From contig JAFWBQ010000063.1 in assembly GCA_017507125.1 (NCBI GenBank), forward strand, positions 1 through 64,000: a DNA stretch of 64,000 bases, written 5' to 3'. Positions 25,970-34,461 of the stretch are shown piece after piece. The first letter of the stretch is position 1; each line of letters begins with the position of its first letter. A program made the translations under genes and the position numbers. Source of the DNA: Lentisphaeria bacterium (GTDB lineage Bacteria; Verrucomicrobiota; Lentisphaeria; Victivallales; Victivallaceae). Under the pieces are notes generated by a model, which was not told where the DNA came from, did not search any database, and saw only the letters and a program-made list of their open reading frames with translations.

Positions 25970-26716
25970 ATGAAAACAGCGATCGTCACCGGCGGCAGCC
26001 GGGGTATCGGCTACGGTATCGCCGAAGAACTGGCAGCAAATAACTGGAATCTTGCCATCTGTGCCCGTCAGGAGTCCTCCGACGCCGCAGAAAATCTGAT
26101 AAAAAAATTCCCCGGAGTCACTGTCCGCTATTACAAGTGCGATGTTTCAAGCGCCGCTGACCGCGAAAATCTTCTCGCCTCAGTGATCCGTGATTTCGGT
26201 TCCTTTGAAGCACTTGTCAACAACGCAGGCGTCGCCCCCCTTGTCCGTGCGGATCTTCTTGAAATGACAGAAGAAAGTTTTGACAGGGTCATGAACATCA
26301 ATCTGAAAGGACCTTTTTTCCTTTCCCAGAGCGCAGCCAAAATTTTTGCTGAACGCAAAACCGGCGTCATTGTCAACATCGGCAGCTGCTCCGCCACAGT
26401 TGCCAGCATCAGCCGGGGTGAATACTGCATTTCAAAAGCCGGCATCGGCATGATGACTAAACTTTTCGCAGTCAAGATGGCTGAATTCGGCGTCAATGTG
26501 TATGAGATCCGCCCCGGTGTGATTTCAAGCGATATGACAAGCACCGTTAAAGCCAAGTACGACAAGCTCATCGCCGAAGGACTGACGCTCCAGCCCCGCT
26601 GGGGAGAGCCTTCTGACATCGGCAAAGCCGTCGCCATGCTGCTGCGGGGAGACCTTGCCTACTCCACCGGTACAGTAATCGACATCGGCGGCGGAATGGA
26701 GATCGCAAGACTGTGA
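25970..26716 (+). CDS. Short-chain dehydrogenase/reductase (SDR)
   Basis: 248 residues, classical SDR. TGGSRGIGYGIAEEL is the nucleotide-binding loop, NNAGVAP the structural motif, and the active site is a Ser in IGSCSA with YCISKAG (Tyr and Lys). It ends in GGGMEIARL. Members of this 3-oxoacyl-ACP reductase-like branch often oxidise sugars or sugar acids using NAD(P). The TGA overlaps the GTG start of the flavoprotein gene (GTGA), so the two are likely translated together and may act on successive steps. It diverges from the beta-helix operon, hinting at a role in using the released sugar, which is inference. Confidence 0.9.
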   Translation: MKTAIVTGGSRGIGYGIAEELAANNWNLAICARQESSDAAENLIKKFPGVTVRYYKCDVSSAADRENLLASVIRDFGSFEALVNNAGVAPLVRADLLEMTEESFDRVMNINLKGPFFLSQSAAKIFAERKTGVIVNIGSCSATVASISRGEYCISKAGIGMMTKLFAVKMAEFGVNVYEIRPGVISSDMTSTVKAKYDKLIAEGLTLQPRWGEPSDIGKAVAMLLRGDLAYSTGTVIDIGGGMEIARL

Positions 26717-28563
26717 AAAAGCGTCATGTAAACACTCTTGTCATCGGCTCCGGAGCAGCGGGTTTGTGCGCTGCGCTCCGTCTTTACCGCGAAGGGGTCA
26801 AAGATATTCTTGTCATCACCGAAGGTGTGAAGATGGGGACCTCCATCAACACCGGCAGCGACAAGCAGACATATTACAAACTGGGCATGTATGGAACGGA
26901 GCCGGATTCCCCTGCGGATCTTGCCAAATCTTACATGGCAGGGGGAGCCGTTCACGGTGATATCGCTCTTGTGGAGGCGGCACTTTCAGCCAGAGGATTT
27001 CTTCACCTGTGTGATCTGGGAGTTCCCTTTCCCCATGATGAACTGGGACAGTACATCGGATACAAAACGGATCATGACCCCAGAAGACGTGCCACCAGCT
27101 GCGGTCCTTATACCTCAAAAGAGATGTGCCTTGCCCTGCTCCGCGCTCTGAAAGAAACAAGCGTTGAAATCGCCGAAAAGCGCATTGCAGCAACTCTGCT
27201 CAAAGTTGACGGACGTGCCGCAGGTGCCGTTGTCTACAACGGTGAAAGCTGTGGATTTGAAACCGTCACCGCTGAAAACACTGTCTTTGCCGTGGGCGGC
27301 CCCGGCGGTCTTTATGCCAACAGCGTCTATCCTCCCTGTCACACAGGTGCCATCGGCATTGCCATGCGTATCGGTGCAAAGTGCCGTAACCTGCCGGAGT
27401 CCCAGTTCGGACTTGCATCGGTCAAATTCCGCTGGAATGTCTCCGGAACTTATATGCAGGTTCTGCCCCGCTTTGTTTCCACAGCCCCTGACGGCAGCGA
27501 TGAAAAGGAGTTCCTGCGCGAAAGATTCACTGACGCTGATTTGAATTCCCGTGTCTTTCTTAAAGGCTATCAGTGGCCCTTTGATGTCAAAAAGTTCCCT
27601 GACGGTTCTTCTGCCGTTGACGTAGCTGTCTTTGAGGAAAATGCCAAGGGCAGACGGGTTTTTCTGGACTTCAGGAGCAATCCGGCAGGACTTGATATGA
27701 AAGCCATTTCTTCCGAGGCGAGAGAGTATCTTGAACGCTCCAAGGCCTGTGACGGCACCCCCATTGAACGTCTGCGGAAAATGAATCCCGGCGCCATTGC
27801 TCTTTATGCCGACCACGGTATCGATATCGAAACGGAAATGCTTGAGATCGCTGTCTGTGCCCAGCACAATAACGGCGGACTGGCAGGAAACACCTGGTAC
27901 GAATCAGAAAATATCCCCCATCTCTTCCCCATCGGCGAAGTCAATGGTTCCCACGGCGTCACCCGTCCGGGCGGCTCAGCTCTCAACGCCGGTCAGGCGG
28001 GGGCGTTCCGGGCGGCTAAGTTCATTGCCGGTGTCTGTCAGAGTGACACTCTTGACCATGCAAAAGCTGAGGAACAGGCGGCTTTCGAAATCAAACGTCT
28101 TGAAAAAATTATCTCAGGCACCAGAGATGCCCGGAGCGATTTGCAAGATATCCGGCAGCGCATGTCCCGGTGCGCCGGTTTTCAGCGCCGCATCACTGAA
28201 GTCGAAACAGCTTTGGAAGAGGCGAAAACATTGCTTGAAGCTATTGAAAAAGAAGGTTTCTGCAACAGCTCCGGCGTTCTGGCTCTGACCACGGCACAGC
28301 TTGCTTTCAGTTCAGTTATGTATCTTTCTGCGATTCGGTATCAGATCCTTGCCGGTGTCGGTTCACGGGGATCTGCAGCAGTTTTCGGATACGACAATGC
28401 CCCTGTTTCTGAAAACGAAACATTCCGTTCTCAGATCCTCACAAGCTCTTTCAAAAATGGCGAAATCGTTAATGAATTTGAAATGTGCCGGCCGCTGCCA
28501 ACTCCGGACGGATGGTTTGAGAATGTCTGGGCAGATTACCGCGAAGGAAAGATTTTTCTTTGA
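26713..28563 (+). CDS. FAD-dependent oxidoreductase, fumarate reductase/succinate dehydrogenase flavoprotein family
   Basis: 616 residues starting at a GTG that overlaps the SDR stop. VIGSGAAGLCAALRL (about 6-20) binds the FAD ADP moiety; MGTSINTGSDKQTYY, AVGGPGGLY and the C-terminal PIGEVNGSHGVTRPGGSALNAG (split here: GEVNGSHG and GGSALNAG) are the usual FAD-contact segments. A helical C-terminal region follows from about 440. Related enzymes oxidise or reduce alpha,beta C-C bonds in carboxylates, or L-aspartate. No partner Fe-S or membrane subunits are adjacent, so it is probably soluble. Substrate unknown. Confidence 0.82.
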   Translation: MKKRHVNTLVIGSGAAGLCAALRLYREGVKDILVITEGVKMGTSINTGSDKQTYYKLGMYGTEPDSPADLAKSYMAGGAVHGDIALVEAALSARGFLHLCDLGVPFPHDELGQYIGYKTDHDPRRRATSCGPYTSKEMCLALLRALKETSVEIAEKRIAATLLKVDGRAAGAVVYNGESCGFETVTAENTVFAVGGPGGLYANSVYPPCHTGAIGIAMRIGAKCRNLPESQFGLASVKFRWNVSGTYMQVLPRFVSTAPDGSDEKEFLRERFTDADLNSRVFLKGYQWPFDVKKFPDGSSAVDVAVFEENAKGRRVFLDFRSNPAGLDMKAISSEAREYLERSKACDGTPIERLRKMNPGAIALYADHGIDIETEMLEIAVCAQHNNGGLAGNTWYESENIPHLFPIGEVNGSHGVTRPGGSALNAGQAGAFRAAKFIAGVCQSDTLDHAKAEEQAAFEIKRLEKIISGTRDARSDLQDIRQRMSRCAGFQRRITEVETALEEAKTLLEAIEKEGFCNSSGVLALTTAQLAFSSVMYLSAIRYQILAGVGSRGSAAVFGYDNAPVSENETFRSQILTSSFKNGEIVNEFEMCRPLPTPDGWFENVWADYREGKIFL

Positions 28564-28566
28564 AAG

Positions 28567-29433
28567 ATGAATAAAAATATCGCTTTTTTTCTGACGGTGA
28601 TCGCCGTTATCATTTTGGGCGCCGGATGTAAAACTCATCCGGCGGCAGAAAAACGGCTCGCCAAATACGCTCCGGCTGCCACTGAGGAAAATTGTCTTTT
28701 GAAGTGGCGGAACAACACCTTCAAACTTCATCCCAACCGGCAGTTTGCAGTGTTCAACGGAATGCCCATCCAGCTGCCTGCGGCGCCCCTTTACGGTGAG
28801 GACAAAGTTTACAAAGTCACCCCCATGACCTTGCGGAACATCATAGATCCCCTCATGACCGGACACATCCCCCCCCGTCAGATCCGACGGATCCTTGTAG
28901 ATCCCGGCCACGGCGGAAACGATATGGGGGCACCGGGAAAAATAAGCAAAGAAAAGGATTTGAATTTTCTTCTGGCGCGCGAAATAGCTTTTGCCTTGCA
29001 GAAAAAGGGATTCCAGGTGGCTATGACCCGTACCAGGGATGTTTTTCTGCCTCTGCGGAGCAGGGTCGATCTGGTAAAAAAGTACAAAGCGGATCTTTTC
29101 ATTTCAGTTCATCACAACGCCTCAAAACGCAATCCTGCCGCATCGGGCATTGAGTGTTTCGCTTTCAAAACGCCCCGGAGCGAAGATACGCTTCTTGCTG
29201 TCATGATCCAGGAGTCACTCATCCGGCACACCGGCAGTGTCAACAGGGGAGTCAAATTTGCCAACTTTTCGGTGCTGCGCGGCAATCCTGTTCCGGCCGT
29301 TCTGATCGAAGCGGGCTTTGTCACCAATGCCGCTGAAGAAAAACGTCTTGTGGATCCCCGCTGGCGCCGGAAGGCCGCTGCTGCCGTTGCAGGTGCCGTC
29401 ACTTCTTATGCACGCAAGTCAGGGAAACGCTGA
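28567..29433 (+). CDS. N-acetylmuramoyl-L-alanine amidase lipoprotein (Amidase_3)
   Basis: 288 residues. N-terminal membrane segment with lipobox LGAGC (Cys21), so it is probably a lipoprotein in the envelope. The catalytic domain (about 108-285) has the zinc ligands His115 (DPGHGG), Glu129 (SKEKD) and His182 (SVHHNA), and the catalytic Glu248 (LIEAGF), giving a complete AmiC-type site. It cleaves the lactyl-Ala bond of peptidoglycan, as in daughter-cell separation. It starts three bases after the flavoprotein stop, apparently as a passenger of that operon. A strong terminator follows within the end of the convergent transporter gene. Confidence 0.92.
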   Translation: MNKNIAFFLTVIAVIILGAGCKTHPAAEKRLAKYAPAATEENCLLKWRNNTFKLHPNRQFAVFNGMPIQLPAAPLYGEDKVYKVTPMTLRNIIDPLMTGHIPPRQIRRILVDPGHGGNDMGAPGKISKEKDLNFLLAREIAFALQKKGFQVAMTRTRDVFLPLRSRVDLVKKYKADLFISVHHNASKRNPAASGIECFAFKTPRSEDTLLAVMIQESLIRHTGSVNRGVKFANFSVLRGNPVPAVLIEAGFVTNAAEEKRLVDPRWRRKAAAAVAGAVTSYARKSGKR

Positions 29434-29443
29434 CGGGAAAAAC

Positions 29444-30388
29444 TCACTTCTGCTCCGGAACGGATTCAGGCTGTTCCGGAGTTTTTTTGTGTCCGGCAAG
29501 GATCACTGAGATGAGTCCGCAAAAAACCAGCACCATGCCGAGAAGATTGAAGAGCGTCAGTTTTTCCCCCAGAAGCAGAAATGAACCCGCCATGGTGAAA
29601 ACAGGAGTCAGATTCTGGGTTAGAAGCAGTTTCCACATTTCGCACTGTTTCAAGGCGACGCTCCAGGCGATATAGGCAAGAGCTGAGGGAAAAACTGCCA
29701 TAATGATGACTCCGCCCCACGCCTCAAAAGTAGAAGGCAGAATAAGTGCCGGAGCGGCAGGGATCATCACCAGCATCGCCATAATACCCGATATCAGTTC
29801 GCACCAGCCGGTCATGACAAGAGAATCTCCCCCGGACTCCATCAAAGCCTTGGTACAACGTGAACCGGTGATCCAGAAGATGGCAGCAGCGACGCAGAAA
29901 AGCTGTCCCGTCAATCTGCCTCCGTCATAAATAAATCCGTCAGGCGTCAGAATGTTCAGAACCATCAAAGCCCCCGCTGCAGCTATGATCACCGAAAAAA
30001 ATTCATTCTTTGAACTTTTAAGCATAAAAAGGTTCCAGAACGCCAGCAGTATCACAGGTCCGGAATCCACAAGAAGCGCCCCAGCTGTGGCGCTCACGCT
30101 TTTCTGTCCCGTAAAAGAAAGAAAACTTGTCAGCAGATAAAGCTGCAGCGCCGTTCCCAGTACAAGAAAAAACTGACGCTTTGAATTGAACCACAAAGGG
30201 CGTTTTGTCACCCGCCCCACACAGAGAACGATCAAACCGCCGATAAAAAAACGCAGCGCTGTCAAAGTCAGAGGATCTATTCTTTTCGCCCCTCCCCCCA
30301 GAAGAAAGCCTGCCGTCACAAAGGCAGAACTCCACAGAAACGAGGCACATCCGGCAAGAAACATTCCCTTCAGGTCTTTATTGCACAT
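29444..30388 (-). CDS. EamA/DMT-family transporter
   Basis: About 314 residues with ten predicted membrane helices in two EamA repeats, such as GMFLAGCASFLWSSAFVTAG at the N-terminus and LGMVLVFCGLISVILAG near the end. DMT proteins export or import small metabolites, amino acids or nucleotide precursors; the substrate is unpredictable. The ATG at 30388 overlaps the end of trmO by 11 bases; an upstream in-frame start at 30445 would lie deep in trmO and is rejected. The hydrophilic C-terminus is encoded by the terminator hairpin of the opposite operon. Confidence 0.85.
   Translation of the reverse strand: MCNKDLKGMFLAGCASFLWSSAFVTAGFLLGGGAKRIDPLTLTALRFFIGGLIVLCVGRVTKRPLWFNSKRQFFLVLGTALQLYLLTSFLSFTGQKSVSATAGALLVDSGPVILLAFWNLFMLKSSKNEFFSVIIAAAGALMVLNILTPDGFIYDGGRLTGQLFCVAAAIFWITGSRCTKALMESGGDSLVMTGWCELISGIMAMLVMIPAAPALILPSTFEAWGGVIIMAVFPSALAYIAWSVALKQCEMWKLLLTQNLTPVFTMAGSFLLLGEKLTLFNLLGMVLVFCGLISVILAGHKKTPEQPESVPEQK
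29453..29488 (+). terminator. Terminator of the amidase operon, inside the 3' end of the transporter gene
   Basis: CTCCGGAAC (29453-29461) pairs with GTTCCGGAG (29473-29481), followed by TTTTTTT (29482-29488). The hairpin lies within the last codons of the convergent EamA gene, where it encodes an E/P-rich tail. Confidence 0.88.
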
Positions 30389-31154
30389 CTCTGACAAAAC
30401 TCCTGTGTACCGCTTTATCGTTGTAAGGATCTTCCTGAGAAGCAAGCTCCTGCGGCGTATAACCTGAAAAAATCTTTTTCACTGTTACTTTTCTTTCTTC
30501 TCTGACAAAAGCGATCCTCCAGGTCCGGTAAGCGAGGATCTGTTCCTCCCCCGGAACGCCGGAAAGACGCTGGCGCTCAGGGTTCCCGCTCTGAAGCGTC
30601 AGCTGTATTCTTGCCACATCGGCAAGATCCGGGCCGCCGCAGACGAGAAGACGCGAAAGCTCTTCTGAAACACCGGGCGCAAAGACAAGTTCCGGAACAG
30701 GCGGCACCTGATCCCGCCATCCGGCACGGGAAGAGGGAAAAGAATCTGCTTCGGGGATGTAGGGCTTTATATCAAGGACAGGGGTACCGTCAAGAAGATC
30801 AAAGTTCCTGATGTGAAGCTTCACCCCTTCTATTTTCACCAGTTCCACAGCCGAAAGTCCGATGGGGTTGGGACGGTAAGGAGAACGACTGGCAAAAAGT
30901 CCCACCTTGCGGTCAATGCCGTAAGGCGGGAGAACTTTTGGTTTCCAGCTGTGGTTCCGGTCAAAAACAAAAAGGATCCAGATGCGCTCAAACCCGGCAA
31001 GATCTTCCAGAGCCTGTTCATAGTTGCAATGGGGAAAAAGTTCAATGAATCCTTCGTTCCGGGCATAAATGCCCTGCCGGGGCGCCTGCTGGGGAAATTT
31101 CCCGCCGCCCCGAAGTACTCCGATCGCTTTGAAGTTGTAGCTTGAATTGTTCAT
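30378..31154 (-). CDS. trmO: tRNA m6t6A37 methyltransferase (TrmO/TsaA family)
   Basis: 258 residues. The N-terminal beta-barrel has IGVLRGGGKFPQQAPRQG, GFERIWILFVFDRN, FASRSPYRPNPIGLSAVEL, DLLDGTPVLDIKPY, IPEADSF and AGW, the SAM-binding and signature segments of TrmO. The enzyme N6-methylates t6A at position 37 of certain tRNAs. The C-terminal portion, with ILAYRTWRIAF, corresponds to the smaller TrmO C-domain. It is followed by the transporter gene with overlap. No clear promoter was found upstream. Confidence 0.9.
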   Translation of the reverse strand: MNNSSYNFKAIGVLRGGGKFPQQAPRQGIYARNEGFIELFPHCNYEQALEDLAGFERIWILFVFDRNHSWKPKVLPPYGIDRKVGLFASRSPYRPNPIGLSAVELVKIEGVKLHIRNFDLLDGTPVLDIKPYIPEADSFPSSRAGWRDQVPPVPELVFAPGVSEELSRLLVCGGPDLADVARIQLTLQSGNPERQRLSGVPGEEQILAYRTWRIAFVREERKVTVKKIFSGYTPQELASQEDPYNDKAVHRSFVRDVQ

Positions 31155-31228
31155 CTCATAAGATAATACGCAAAAGGAGGAAATTCAAGTTTTTCATAAA
31201 AAAAAAGGACTTACTGCAAATTGTCGAC

Positions 31229-31257
31229 TTGACTTCAGACTCTTCCGGATGTATAGT
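31229..31257 (+). promoter_or_regulatory. Promoter of the QueG-like/IclR operon
   Basis: TTGACT (31229-31234), 17 bases, TATAGT (31252-31257), with TG abutting the -10. The leader to the ATG at 31324 is about 60 bases, containing GGAG 9 bases before the start. Confidence 0.68.
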
Positions 31258-31323
31258 AACCACACAGAATGATAAACAAAAGTTCATCAATGATATACAC
31301 CAATTAATACAGGAGATGTTATC

Positions 31324-32385
31324 ATGGCTATCATGACCAGAGATTTCAACAGTGTTGACCTGAGCGATCCCAAGGCCGCAGCACTGGCGGTAAAACGCAA
31401 AGCCCTTGAAATGGGCGCAGATGTTGTGGGTATCGGTAATATTGAACGCTGGGCAAACGCCCCATTGCAAATGGATCCCAAACAGATCATGCCTGAATGT
31501 AAAAGCATCATCGGCATGGTGTTCAGGGTGGAACGGGGCAGTCTGCGGGGCATTGAAGAGGGAACTTTTTTCAGCAACTACTCTGCCATGGGGTACGGCG
31601 GTCTTACCTATCTCTACATGCCCATGACAGTCATCAATCTGAGCAAATTCATTGAAGACCAGGGGTATGAAGCAATTCCCATGGGACATCAGAGCGATTG
31701 GCGTGCCATCAGCAATAACGGTGAGCTGAAGGCTAACTTCAGCCGTCCTGCCCGTCCCGGTCAGGCGCGTCCTGATATCATGATCCATCTGCGTGTAGCC
31801 GCCTATCTCTGCGGCTTGGGCGAGATCGGTTTCAGCAAGATGTTCCTGAGTCCTCAGTTCGGTCCCCGCTGCCGGGTCGGGATCGTCCTCACCGATGTGG
31901 AACTTGAACCCGATCCCATCTACGACGGTCCCCAGCTCTGCAACCGCTGCATGGCATGTGTCAAGGCTTGCCCCGGAGCGTGCTTTGACCCTGAAAAAAC
32001 CATCAAAGTCAACCTTGCCGGTCATGAAGTGGAATGGGCCGACATCGACATCACCAAGTGCGCCATCACTTTCAGCGGAACAAAATACACCGGTGTCGTT
32101 CAGGAAGATCCCTATCTGAGGGGCAACCCCAATGACACTGTTCCCGGCGAATGGTCCCCCTTCCGCCACAAACCCGTCAACCTTTATCAGTCCGGACAGG
32201 CCGTCTGCGGTGCAAGGGGATGTACCCGTGCCTGCATGATCTCTCTGGAAAGCCGGGGCGTGCTGCAAAATACCTTTAAGGAAAAATTCCGCCGCCGTCC
32301 GGTGTGGAGCGTTGACTGGAACACTCCTGACGAAAATGTCACCGATCTCAAGTTCACAGAAGAAAAGAAAAACGAAGCAGATTGA
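31324..32385 (+). CDS. Epoxyqueuosine reductase (QueG)-like 4Fe-4S protein
   Basis: 353 residues. Similarity to the QueG/reductive-dehalogenase clan lies in the cobalamin-binding-like N-terminal half (GADVVGIGNIERW, GMVFRVERGS) and a complete 4Fe-4S motif CNRCMACVKACPG (about 200). The second cluster is irregular: CGARGCTRAC with spacing C-x4-C-x3-C plus a Cys in TKCAI, unlike the canonical CxxCxxCxxxCP. Thus it is probably not true QueG but a related corrinoid/Fe-S oxidoreductase. The HEAT-repeat C-terminus of long QueG forms is absent. It is directly followed by an IclR regulator, suggesting an inducible catabolic function. Confidence 0.75.
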   Translation: MAIMTRDFNSVDLSDPKAAALAVKRKALEMGADVVGIGNIERWANAPLQMDPKQIMPECKSIIGMVFRVERGSLRGIEEGTFFSNYSAMGYGGLTYLYMPMTVINLSKFIEDQGYEAIPMGHQSDWRAISNNGELKANFSRPARPGQARPDIMIHLRVAAYLCGLGEIGFSKMFLSPQFGPRCRVGIVLTDVELEPDPIYDGPQLCNRCMACVKACPGACFDPEKTIKVNLAGHEVEWADIDITKCAITFSGTKYTGVVQEDPYLRGNPNDTVPGEWSPFRHKPVNLYQSGQAVCGARGCTRACMISLESRGVLQNTFKEKFRRRPVWSVDWNTPDENVTDLKFTEEKKNEAD

Positions 32386-32389
32386 TTTC

Positions 32390-33106
32390 ATGCCGGGATC
32401 AGAACTTGTCCAATCATTGCTGCGAGGCATGGATATACTGAAGCTCATCTCCTCTAAACCGGAGGGGATGAGGCTCAGTGAACTCGTTGATGAAACGGGA
32501 TTGCAGAAAAGTACGCTCCACAATCTGCTGCGGACTCTGGCGGCACGGGAATTCATTGTCAAAGACTCCCTCAACCGCTTTGCGGTGGGACCGGCAATCG
32601 TGGAAATGGCCAACGCCGTCAGCAAAAATGACATCCGGGAAAAAATCAAAAAACACCTGCTCCACCTTGCAGAACTTTTTCCCGGACATGTCGTTACTCT
32701 TGCTACGTTGAAAGGAAGCAAGATCCAGCGTATCATGCGGGTATCACCGGATCTCCCCGGTATGGTCCAGACGCCCTCAGAGCAGATGCTGATGCCCTAT
32801 ATTTCAGTAACAGCGATCGCGCTTCAGGCAGGGAATCCCGTCCCTGCGGCTGAACTGGAAAAAAGATTTCCATTTGAAGATTACGGAGTGGGAAAATGGG
32901 GGACACGTGAACGCTTCGATCTTCTCAAGAAACAGGTCCTCAAAGACGGATTCTGCTGCCAATTTTCAGAAGAACGTACAGCGGCAGCATTCATTATGCC
33001 AGATACACTGGCCCTTGGATTCAGCATTGGGAAAAAAATGGTCAATATGCTTGCCGAATATAACTCAGCAGCACAGGAAATGCGAAGGATCGTATGGAAC
33101 CAATGA
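32390..33106 (+). CDS. IclR-family transcriptional regulator
   Basis: 238 residues from ATG at 32390, four bases after the preceding stop. The N-terminal winged helix (LVQSLLRGMDILKLISS, GMRLSELVDETGLQKSTLHNLLRTL in pieces) is typical of IclR, followed by an effector-binding GAF-like domain ending in AAQEMRRIVW. IclR proteins sense small aromatic or sugar-derived effectors and activate or repress nearby catabolic genes, so the upstream QueG-like gene is a likely target. Convergent with PSD. A longer start reaching into the upstream gene is unlikely. Confidence 0.9.
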   Translation: MPGSELVQSLLRGMDILKLISSKPEGMRLSELVDETGLQKSTLHNLLRTLAAREFIVKDSLNRFAVGPAIVEMANAVSKNDIREKIKKHLLHLAELFPGHVVTLATLKGSKIQRIMRVSPDLPGMVQTPSEQMLMPYISVTAIALQAGNPVPAAELEKRFPFEDYGVGKWGTRERFDLLKKQVLKDGFCCQFSEERTAAAFIMPDTLALGFSIGKKMVNMLAEYNSAAQEMRRIVWNQ

Positions 33107-33133
33107 GGCGGAACGTGTAACTCCGGCGCGGAA

Positions 33134-34024
33134 TTATCTGACTGCCTGAGCGATGGTCTCACCGCAGCGGATCAATGTCTCACAGCCTTTTGCACTGTTT
33201 TCCAGAAGATCAGGGGACCATTTTATCTTCCCGTTGTCAAAGATCAGTATAATGGTGGAACCGCCGAATTTGAAATAGCCCTTCTCATCCTGTCTGCCGT
33301 GCTTGCCGCTTCCTGCGGTCTGAACGATGGAGCCGACACCGAAAGCACCTACCTCAAGAAAACGGAACGAACCGAAGATCTCTGATTCAAGGGCAGTGAT
33401 CTGCCGGGTGTTTTCAACGTAAAGATCCGGATATTTCGCCAGTGCAACAGGGTTCACCGAGTGATATTTACCTCTGACTTTCAAGGGCTCTGCGGCCTGA
33501 AAACATTCACAGGGGAAGTGATAACGGTGGTAATCCACCGGCGCCAGGCGGATGACTGCCGCAGCAAGACGGGAAGCGGTCAGTTTTTCGCAGCAAAGAT
33601 CATTCAAAGTACGTTCCGCTCCTTTGACAGGGATGGGGCTTTCGCCTGTCAAGTCTTCAAATACAGCGATCCTTCCATCGGCAGGGGAAGAGAGCATTTC
33701 CGGGGAATGATCAAAGGGACGGACTCCCTTTTTCAAACGGCGGGTGAAAAATTCATTGAAACTTGCGTATTTTTCCGGAGGAAGTTCCGCCTCAGAGGCG
33801 TTGCAGCCCGGAATCGAAGCAAGATCATTGATATTTCTGCGGGAAACAGAGCGGTCATAATACCACCCCATAAGTGCGGAAAGTCCGGAAGTGTTGAAAA
33901 GCACTCCACTGAGGCAGTGACCGAGGAAGGTTTCGTATGCAAAACGCAAGGCGCCGTCACCCATAACGGTCTCCTGAACAAGTTCGCCTGTCTTACGGTT
34001 GACTATGGTAATGGCTTTTTTCAA
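33134..34024 (-). CDS. psd: Phosphatidylserine decarboxylase, GGST (type II) form
   Basis: 296 residues. The start is TTG at 34024: an in-frame TGA lies two codons upstream, AGGA sits 8 bases before it, and the N-terminus NRKTGELVQE is conserved in this subfamily. ADGR with Asp116 and DYHRYHFP with His166/His169 form the catalytic Asp/His site; FGGST (253-257) is the self-cleavage motif, with Ser256 becoming the pyruvoyl group. It makes phosphatidylethanolamine from phosphatidylserine at the membrane. The GGST variety is typical of chlamydiae, clostridia and relatives rather than the LGST form of proteobacteria. pssA is not adjacent. Confidence 0.93.
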   Translation of the reverse strand: MKKAITIVNRKTGELVQETVMGDGALRFAYETFLGHCLSGVLFNTSGLSALMGWYYDRSVSRRNINDLASIPGCNASEAELPPEKYASFNEFFTRRLKKGVRPFDHSPEMLSSPADGRIAVFEDLTGESPIPVKGAERTLNDLCCEKLTASRLAAAVIRLAPVDYHRYHFPCECFQAAEPLKVRGKYHSVNPVALAKYPDLYVENTRQITALESEIFGSFRFLEVGAFGVGSIVQTAGSGKHGRQDEKGYFKFGGSTIILIFDNGKIKWSPDLLENSAKGCETLIRCGETIAQAVR

Positions 34025-34077
34025 CTTTCAAATCCTGTTTGTTCTATTGAATTGCTCTCTTTATTTGTTCCGGGAGT

Positions 34078-34106
34078 AATATACCACATGGTTCGGAAAA
34101 AATCAA
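34078..34106 (-). promoter_or_regulatory. Promoter of psd
   Basis: Minus strand: TTGATT (34106-34101), 17 bases, TATATT (34083-34078), with TGG before the -10. It lies 54 bases upstream of the TTG start. Confidence 0.72.
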
Positions 34107-34320
34107 TATACCGCAGAGAAAAAAATCTCTTTGAAAGAGTTTGCACCGCTCGTGCACAACAGAGGACGCGCTCAATCAACTCTTCAAAAAGTTTATTTTC
34201 GTCAAGTTCAGGATTTTCGAGTATCTTGCCGAATTTGTTCCGCTGCTGCACGATATACTTGTTTTACCTCTTCCAATTGTTTTCAAATCAAATTTTCAAC
34301 TGCCGCGTACCGCATTTCAC

Positions 34321-34349
34321 TTGTAAAATCTGTAAACTGGATGTATTAT
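34321..34349 (+). promoter_or_regulatory. Promoter upstream of the glycosyltransferase gene
   Basis: TTGTAA (34321-34326), 17 bases, TATTAT (34344-34349), with TG abutting. The leader to the ATG at 34462 is about 105 bases. Confidence 0.55.
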
Positions 34350-34461
34350 AGATAAGTGACACTGTCTTGTGCCTTCTTCTCCGGCAAAGGGCTGAAGAGG
34401 GAATACCGGACTTTGTCATCCCAGATCCATCACCATCTACTTAAGGAGCTTCAGCGCTTTT

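Larger units (their letters stand above)
34025..34461. other. 437-base divergent region between psd and a glycosyltransferase
   Basis: It holds the psd promoter (34078-34106, minus) and a plus-strand promoter (34321-34349). A 76-codon minus-strand frame (34021-34251) overlaps the psd promoter and is not credible. No RNA motif or repeat is seen in the remainder. Confidence 0.5.

Noticed and set aside
31324-32385. Calling the Fe-S protein queG outright
   Set aside because: The second cluster spacing and the missing HEAT-repeat region do not fit canonical QueG.
31156-32736. A 526-codon open frame on the minus strand opposite the QueG-like gene
   Set aside because: It is antisense to a gene with clear Fe-S and family motifs, crosses into the IclR gene, and its translation shows no domain.
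34021-34251. A 76-codon minus-strand frame upstream of psd
   Set aside because: It runs through the psd promoter, begins with a poorly placed GTG and has no recognisable family.
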